Of a stretch of 12,342 nt of DNA, positions 8,219 through 12,342 are shown in pieces. The stretch lies in assembly GCA_023427085.1 (NCBI GenBank), contig JAEZBO010000056.1, positions 1-12,342 on the forward strand. Reading direction: 5' to 3'. Every line of letters starts with the position of its first letter. Within the stretch, counting starts at the first letter, position 1. The translations under genes and the position numbers were made by a program. Origin of the DNA: Pseudomonadota bacterium. Lineage in GTDB: Bacteria; Pseudomonadota; Gammaproteobacteria; Burkholderiales; Burkholderiaceae_B. The notes under the pieces were generated by a model. That model saw only the letters and a list, made by a program, of their open reading frames with translations, was not told the DNA's origin and did not search any database.

Positions 8219-8893
8219 ATGACCACCGCCACGCCTCCCGACCGCCCCAAGCTTGCCCTGCCCGACGGCCGCGGCAAGGTGCTGCTGCATTCGTGCTGCG
8301 CGCCCTGTTCGGGTGAGGTCATGGAGGCCATGCTGGTGTCGGGCATCCAGTATTCGCTGTTCTTCTACAACCCCAACATCCATCCGGTGCGCGAGTACGA
8401 GATCCGCAAGAACGAGAACATCCGTTTCTGCGAGCAGCACGGCATCGAGTTCATCGACGCCGACTACGACGTCGACAACTGGTTCGAGCGCGTCAAGGGC
8501 ATGGAAAACGAACCCGAGCGCGGCATCCGCTGCACGGCCTGCTTCGACATGCGCTTCGAGCGCACCGCGCTGTACGCCTTCGAGCATGGCTACGACACCT
8601 TCACCAGCTCGCTGGGGATCTCGCGCTGGAAGGACATGAACCAGATCAACGGTTGCGGCGAGCGCGCCGCGGCGCGTTATCCGGACATGCTGTACTGGAC
8701 CTACAACTGGCGCAAGGGCGGCGGCTCGGCCCGCATGATCGAGATCAGCAAGCGCGAGAACTTCTACCAGCAGGAGTACTGCGGCTGCGTCTATTCGCTG
8801 CGCGACACCAACCGCCACCGGCGCGACCAGGGCCGCGAGCGCATCAAGATCGGCGTCAAGTATTACGGCCAGGAAGAGACGCTGGGCGACTGA
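8219..8893 (+). CDS. queH: Epoxyqueuosine reductase QueH
   Basis: QueH (formerly DUF208/COG1636) catalyses the last step of queuosine synthesis, reducing epoxyqueuosine to queuosine at the wobble base of GUN-anticodon tRNAs. It is a non-homologous replacement for the cobalamin-dependent QueG. The product is 224 residues and shows the family's cysteine signature: SCCAPCSGEV (C26, C27, C30), RCTACFDMR (C105, C108) and YCGCVYSL (C188, C190). These are expected to hold the iron-sulfur cluster and the extra metal site. The segment TSSLGISRWKDMNQIN at 129-144 is also typical. The ATG at 8219 is preferred over an in-frame TTG two codons upstream; neither has a strong ribosome-binding site. The gene stands between glnE and a strong terminator, away from other visible queuosine genes. 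No key residue appears missing. Confidence 0.95.
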   Translation: MTTATPPDRPKLALPDGRGKVLLHSCCAPCSGEVMEAMLVSGIQYSLFFYNPNIHPVREYEIRKNENIRFCEQHGIEFIDADYDVDNWFERVKGMENEPERGIRCTACFDMRFERTALYAFEHGYDTFTSSLGISRWKDMNQINGCGERAAARYPDMLYWTYNWRKGGGSARMIEISKRENFYQQEYCGCVYSLRDTNRHRRDQGRERIKIGVKYYGQEETLGD

Positions 8894-8927
8894 GGGCAGG
8901 CGCGCTGCCCGGCCGAACTTCCTTCGG
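8894..8927 (+). other. Two small tandem hairpins in the queH 3' region
   Basis: Directly after the queH stop codon, GGGCAG (8894-8899) pairs with CTGCCC (8905-8910) around five bases. Two bases on, CCGAA (8913-8917) pairs with TTCGG (8923-8927), also around five bases. Both stems are perfect but short and have no T-run. They precede the strong terminator, so the transcript would end in three stem-loops in a row. They may protect the 3' end or be chance in GC-rich DNA. Confidence 0.4.
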
Positions 8928-8931
8928 TGAC

Positions 8932-8970
8932 AAAAAAGCGGCTGCCTCGAATGACGCAGCCGCTTTTTTT
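8932..8970. terminator. Bidirectional intrinsic terminator between queH and the siderophore receptor gene
   Basis: GCGGCTGC (8938-8945) pairs perfectly with GCAGCCGC (8956-8963) around a 10-base loop, flanked by six A (8932-8937) and seven T (8964-8970). It works for queH on the plus strand and for the convergent receptor gene, whose stop codon lies 26 bp to the right, on the minus strand. Confidence 0.93.
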
Positions 8971-8995
8971 CGCCTCGGACCCGGCGCCGCGGCGG

Positions 8996-11422
8996 CTACC
9001 AGCGATAGCTGACGGTGGCCACGACGCGGCGCGGTTCGCCGAAGTCGCAGATGCCGCTGTAGCACATCGACGGGATGTAGCGCCGGTCGGTCAGGTTGTT
9101 GGCGTTGAGCGCATAGGTCCACGGGCCGGTCTCGTAGGCCAGCCGCGCATCCACCAGCGTATAGGCGCCCCCGCCCAGCGTACCGGTGGCGGGCCGGTCG
9201 GGACGCGCCGAGACGTAGCGCAAGCCCGCGCCCAGCAGCCAGCCGTCGAGGTCCCAGGCATCCAGCCGGGCGTCGGCCCACAACGAGAACATGTGGCGCG
9301 GCGAGTTGAAACGCTCGCCGACCTCGCCGGGGATGTTGCTGGCCTTCACCCGCGCATCGGTATACGTGTACGCGGCGATCACGTCGACACTCTTGTTGAG
9401 CCGCGTCTTGGCCTCCAGCTCGAGGCCGCGCGAGCGCACCTTGCCGGTCTGCACCAGAAAGCCCGGGTCGACCGGATCGGGCGTCAGCACGTGGCGGCGC
9501 GTCAGGTTGAACAGGCTGGCGCTGAGCAGCGTGTCGCCGTTGGCCGGCTGATAACGCAGGCCGATCTCGAACTGTTCGCCTTCGCTGGGATCGAAGCGTC
9601 CATCGTTGCGATCGCGGCCTGTGGTCGGTTCGAAGGATTGGCTGTAGCTCACATATGGCGCCAGGCCGTTGTCGGCCAGGTAGACGAGCCCGGCGCGGCC
9701 GGTGAAGGCGCTGTCGCGATCGCTGCTGTTGCTGGCGGGCGCATGCAGCGCCTCGTTGTCGGCCTCGGCATGGTCATAGCGGCCGCCGGCCAGCAGCACC
9801 CATTTCTGGCCGAACTTGATCTGGTCCTGCAGGTAGATGCCGTAGCGGTTCTCGCTGTTGCGGCGCTGCTGCCACGGCTGGGTCACCACCGGCGTGGTCG
9901 CGTAGACCGGCTGGTAGGCGTCGATGGCCGGCAGGTTGCCGCGAAACCGGTCGCTGTCGTAGCTCGACCGCACCGTGTCGAAACCGGCCAGCACCGTGTG
10001 CGTGACCGCGCCGAACGCGAAGCGCTTCTGCAGGTTGGTGTCGGACGTCAGGATGCGGGTCTGATCATCGAAGCCGCGCGCCGAGCGCGACACCCGCCGC
10101 TGCGTGGCGCTGTCGACGTCGCCGGACAGCAACACGTAGCGCAAGGTCAGATCGCCCTGGTACAGCCGCAGGCCGTGACGCAGTGTCAGGCTGTCGGAAA
10201 AATCGTGCTCGAACAGATAGCCCAGCGAACGCGACTGCGCGTCGTAGCGGTTGTGCGAGGGCTCGCCCAGGAAGCGGTCGCGCGGCAGATCGCCGTTGAC
10301 GTTGTGGCGCAGCGAACCCGAGGCCGGCAAGCCGGGCGGATAGAAGGACTGGTTGCGCTGGTACGTCGCCAGCAGCGTCAGCGAGGTGGCGGCCGACGGA
10401 CGCCAGGTCAGCGCCGGCGCCAGGTAGGTGCGATCGTCGCGGCCGTAGTCGACGTAGCTGTCGGCGTCACGCACCAGGCCGGTCAGGCGATAGGACCAGA
10501 CGCCGGCCTCATCGAGCTTGCCGCCGAAGTCGCCCGACAGCGTCTTGTGGTCGAAGCTGCCATACGACACGTTGAGTTCACGCAGCGTCTCGGCGGTGGG
10601 ACGCTTGCTGATCGTATTGATGACACCGCCTGGCGCAGCCGCGCCGTACAGGATCGACGACGGTCCCTTGAGCACCTCGACACGCTCGAGCCCATAGGGC
10701 TCCTGCTTGCCGTTGTACTGGTTGGCCATGTAGCGCATGCCGTCGCGGAAATGGCTGCCGGTCTGCGGATTGGCTTCGAAGCCGCGGATGCTCATGGTGT
10801 CTTCGAACGCCGCGCTCTTGGCAACGATGCCGGTCATCACGCCGGCGCTGTAGCCCAGCGCGTCCTGCAGGCTTTGCGCACGCTGGTCGCGCATCTGCTG
10901 CGCGCCGACGATCGAGATGGCCTGCGGCGTCTCGATCAGCGGCGTGTCGGTCTTGGTCGCCGTCGCGCTGCGGCGCGCCAGGTAACCGGCCAACGGCCCG
11001 GTCGCGCTGTCGGCCTGGCCGACGATGGTCAAGGGCGCCAGTTGCGCGGCGGCACCGTCGCCGGCCGGCCGGCTCAGCGTGACGTTGCGGCCATCGCGCT
11101 CGTAGCGGATGCCGCTGCCGCGCAACAGTTGCTGCAGCGCCTGCTCGGCGGCCAGGTCGCCGGCCACCGCCGGGGCCTGCCGGCCGCGCACGATGTCGGG
11201 CGCAAAGAAGATCTGCAGGCCGGTCTGTTCGCCCAGCGCCATCAGGGCATCGCCCAGCGGCTGCGCGGCGATGCGGATCTGCTGGGCGCGCTCTTGCGCC
11301 AGCACCGTGGCCGGCGGCGCCAGCGGCGCGATCAACGCAGCCAGGGCCACCGCCCACCGGGCCGGACGCAGATGCCGACCCCGCCGGGGCGCATGCACCG
11401 GTTTTTTCACCCATTCATTCAC
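8996..11422 (-). CDS. TonB-dependent siderophore receptor with N-terminal STN signalling domain
   Basis: This outer-membrane receptor imports a ferric siderophore using TonB energy and, through its N-terminal extension, signals to FecR. From the chosen start it has 808 residues: a basic segment and a hydrophobic signal peptide ending near VLA-Q (42/43), an STN domain (about 46-118), a TonB box-like LTIVG at 131-135, the plug (about 155-275) with SIRGFEANP and KGPSSILYGAAAPGG, then the 22-strand-type barrel ending in YRW. It resembles the ferrichrome/ferrioxamine group (FhuA/FoxA/FcuA), including a cysteine pair CYSGIC (787-792) near the end; the true ligand is unknown. I chose GTG at 11422 because AAGGA (11435 to 11431) lies eight bases upstream; an in-frame ATG at 11446 adds eight residues but has no Shine-Dalgarno. 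The FecR-type gene lies upstream on the same strand. I cannot assign a specific Bordetella-type receptor name. Confidence 0.94.
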   Translation of the reverse strand: MNEWVKKPVHAPRRGRHLRPARWAVALAALIAPLAPPATVLAQERAQQIRIAAQPLGDALMALGEQTGLQIFFAPDIVRGRQAPAVAGDLAAEQALQQLLRGSGIRYERDGRNVTLSRPAGDGAAAQLAPLTIVGQADSATGPLAGYLARRSATATKTDTPLIETPQAISIVGAQQMRDQRAQSLQDALGYSAGVMTGIVAKSAAFEDTMSIRGFEANPQTGSHFRDGMRYMANQYNGKQEPYGLERVEVLKGPSSILYGAAAPGGVINTISKRPTAETLRELNVSYGSFDHKTLSGDFGGKLDEAGVWSYRLTGLVRDADSYVDYGRDDRTYLAPALTWRPSAATSLTLLATYQRNQSFYPPGLPASGSLRHNVNGDLPRDRFLGEPSHNRYDAQSRSLGYLFEHDFSDSLTLRHGLRLYQGDLTLRYVLLSGDVDSATQRRVSRSARGFDDQTRILTSDTNLQKRFAFGAVTHTVLAGFDTVRSSYDSDRFRGNLPAIDAYQPVYATTPVVTQPWQQRRNSENRYGIYLQDQIKFGQKWVLLAGGRYDHAEADNEALHAPASNSSDRDSAFTGRAGLVYLADNGLAPYVSYSQSFEPTTGRDRNDGRFDPSEGEQFEIGLRYQPANGDTLLSASLFNLTRRHVLTPDPVDPGFLVQTGKVRSRGLELEAKTRLNKSVDVIAAYTYTDARVKASNIPGEVGERFNSPRHMFSLWADARLDAWDLDGWLLGAGLRYVSARPDRPATGTLGGGAYTLVDARLAYETGPWTYALNANNLTDRRYIPSMCYSGICDFGEPRRVVATVSYRW

Positions 11423-11446
11423 GTTCGATTTCCTTGCCGTCTCCAT

Positions 11447-11579
11447 CGCGCGGCTGCGCGATGGCGCCGATCCGGCGTGCCGGGTCGAGATACTGGCAAG
11501 ACGAGTGGCAGCGGGAAAAACCGGAATAAAAATCGATACCGTTATGTATCAAGATGAAACGCCCGCGGTCGCACGGCCC
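11447..11579 (-). promoter_or_regulatory. Receptor gene upstream region with an inverted repeat
   Basis: This 133-bp gap between the FecR-type gene and the receptor holds the only A/T-rich patch nearby (about 11516-11560). In it, GATAC (11535-11539) and GTATC (11546-11550) form an inverted repeat with a 6-bp spacer. The arms recall half of a Fur box (GATAAT...ATTATC) but match poorly overall, so Fur binding is only a possibility. A TTGATA on the minus strand could serve as a -35, but I see no good -10 at the right spacing, nor a clear FecI/PvdS-type ECF promoter. No terminator is visible after the FecR-type gene, so cotranscription is also possible. Confidence 0.4.
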
Positions 11580-12342
11580 TTACCGGGCCACGATCAGCGC
11601 ACGGCCATCGGCGCGCCGCAACACCTGCACCGGCGCAATGCGCGGCAAGGCATCGAGCAGCGCTTGAGGGTCGTCGACCGACAAGGTCGCCGCCACCCGC
11701 AACGTCGCCAGCGCGGGATCGCCCAGGCTCAGGCCTTGCGGCAGGTGCGGGTCGAGCGTGCGCACCACCTCGTCCAGCGGCGTATCGCGAAAGACCAGGC
11801 GGCCGCGCTGCCACGCCGTCGTGGCGTCAGCATCGGCGGCGTACACCGCCGGCGCCGCCGGCAGTTCGGCCGACAGCCGCGTGCCCTGCCCGGTCCGCAG
11901 CAGTGCCTGACGCCGCCGCCACCACGGTCCGCTGGTGACCTGCACGCTGCCCGATACCACGACCACCTCGGCAGCCTCGCCGTCGAGCCGGACGTCGAAG
12001 CGGGTGCCAGTCACTTCGATTTCGCCGGCCGATGTCCGTACCCGGAACGGACGGCCCGGATCGGACCGCACCGAAAACAGCGCCTGGCCTCGCAGCAGCT
12101 CGACCGTGCGTGCCTGCCGCGCATAGCGCACGCGCGCCTGGCTGGCGCCGTTCAGGTCCAGCAGCGAACCGTCGGGCAGGGTCACCTGGCGCCGCTGCGC
12201 CCGGGCGGTGGTGATCAGCGCATCGTCGCTCCGCGAGGCTTGCCAGCCGCGCGCGCCGATCACGCCGAGCACCGATGCCGCCAGCGCTGCGCCACCCCAA
12301 GCCAGCCAACGACGGCGGCCGGGCTGCGCACCGGTGCCGCGC
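11580..12342 (-). CDS. FecR-family sigma factor regulator (5' end outside window)
   Basis: FecR-type proteins are single-pass inner-membrane regulators that relay receptor occupancy to a cytoplasmic ECF sigma factor. The frame stays open to the right edge, so the 253 residues seen are the C-terminal part. The cytoplasmic sigma-binding (DUF4880-type) domain is missing from view. The visible part begins with Arg-rich QPGRRRWLAW, then a membrane helix through AASVLGVIG. The periplasmic FecR domain follows (PDGSLLDLNGASQARV, VELLRGQALFSV, RPFRVRTSAGEIEVTGTRFDV). The C-terminal STN-like part starts near WQRGRLVFRDTPLDEVV and ends in VLRRADGRALIVAR. The GTG at 12272 is not taken as the start because it lies inside the membrane helix. 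The order FecR then STN-receptor on one strand fits the FecI-FecR-FecA arrangement; a FecI-type sigma gene is expected just beyond the right edge. Confidence 0.93.
   Translation of the reverse strand, partial: RGTGAQPGRRRWLAWGGAALAASVLGVIGARGWQASRSDDALITTARAQRRQVTLPDGSLLDLNGASQARVRYARQARTVELLRGQALFSVRSDPGRPFRVRTSAGEIEVTGTRFDVRLDGEAAEVVVVSGSVQVTSGPWWRRRQALLRTGQGTRLSAELPAAPAVYAADADATTAWQRGRLVFRDTPLDEVVRTLDPHLPQGLSLGDPALATLRVAATLSVDDPQALLDALPRIAPVQVLRRADGRALIVAR

Noticed and set aside
7841..8818. A minus-strand frame covering the glnE-queH gap and most of queH
   Set aside because: No domain is visible, and it is antisense to a well-supported QueH and to its likely promoter.
8927..11557. An 876-codon open frame on the plus strand, antisense to the siderophore receptor
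   Set aside because: Low-complexity composition with no domain, begins inside the terminator, and the receptor on the other strand is unambiguous.
11450..11580. A FecI/PvdS-type ECF promoter before the receptor
   Set aside because: A CGTC on the minus strand could be a -10 element, but no GGAAAT- or TAAAT-like -35 lies 16-17 bp upstream, so I did not call it.
12270..12272. GTG as the start of the FecR-type gene
   Set aside because: The frame is open upstream to the edge and encodes the basic segment and the first half of the membrane helix, so this codon is internal.

Overview
The window (about two-thirds G+C) reads as chromosome of a betaproteobacterium of the order Burkholderiales, most likely the Alcaligenaceae (Bordetella or Achromobacter type). 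This rests on the close match of the Rho sequence to what I recall of Bordetella Rho, on a YhdP-family gene divergent from glnE, and on very strong G/C bias at third codon positions. That bias also creates long antisense ORFs with no recognisable content. I cannot name a species from sequence alone.

Layout, left to right. (1) Bases 1-68 are the leader of rho: a 16-bp G/C palindrome followed by a C-rich, G-free tract that runs almost to the start codon. (2) rho (+) encodes the transcription termination factor. It ends in a compact bidirectional terminator shared with (3) a large minus-strand gene for a YhdP/AsmA-like envelope protein. (4) A 102-bp divergent region separates that gene from (5) glnE (+), the bifunctional glutamine synthetase adenylyltransferase/adenylyl-removing enzyme. 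(6) After a 191-bp gap with a plausible sigma-70 promoter comes (7) queH (+), an epoxyqueuosine reductase of tRNA modification. It is followed by two small hairpins and a strong bidirectional terminator. (8) A minus-strand TonB-dependent siderophore receptor with an N-terminal signalling (STN) domain lies downstream (transcriptionally) of (9) a FecR-type sigma regulator whose 5' end runs off the right edge of the window.

The left 8.9 kb is core housekeeping content: transcription termination, outer-membrane lipid homeostasis, nitrogen control and tRNA modification. Its genes are largely single transcription units separated by terminators. The right 3.4 kb is an iron-acquisition cell-surface signalling module. 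By analogy with FecA/FecR/FecI, the receptor would bind a ferric siderophore, its STN domain would contact the periplasmic part of FecR, and FecR would control an ECF sigma factor, expected just beyond the right edge, that transcribes the receptor. The siderophore cannot be read from sequence, but the receptor resembles the ferrichrome/ferrioxamine group.

I found no mobile element, CRISPR array, tRNA or rRNA, and no clearly broken gene. The points most worth checking are the Rho-utilisation-like leader of rho, the receptor/FecR pair with an inverted repeat upstream of the receptor, the three consecutive hairpins behind queH, and an aspartate-rich linker in GlnE. I do not see a convincing undescribed system.
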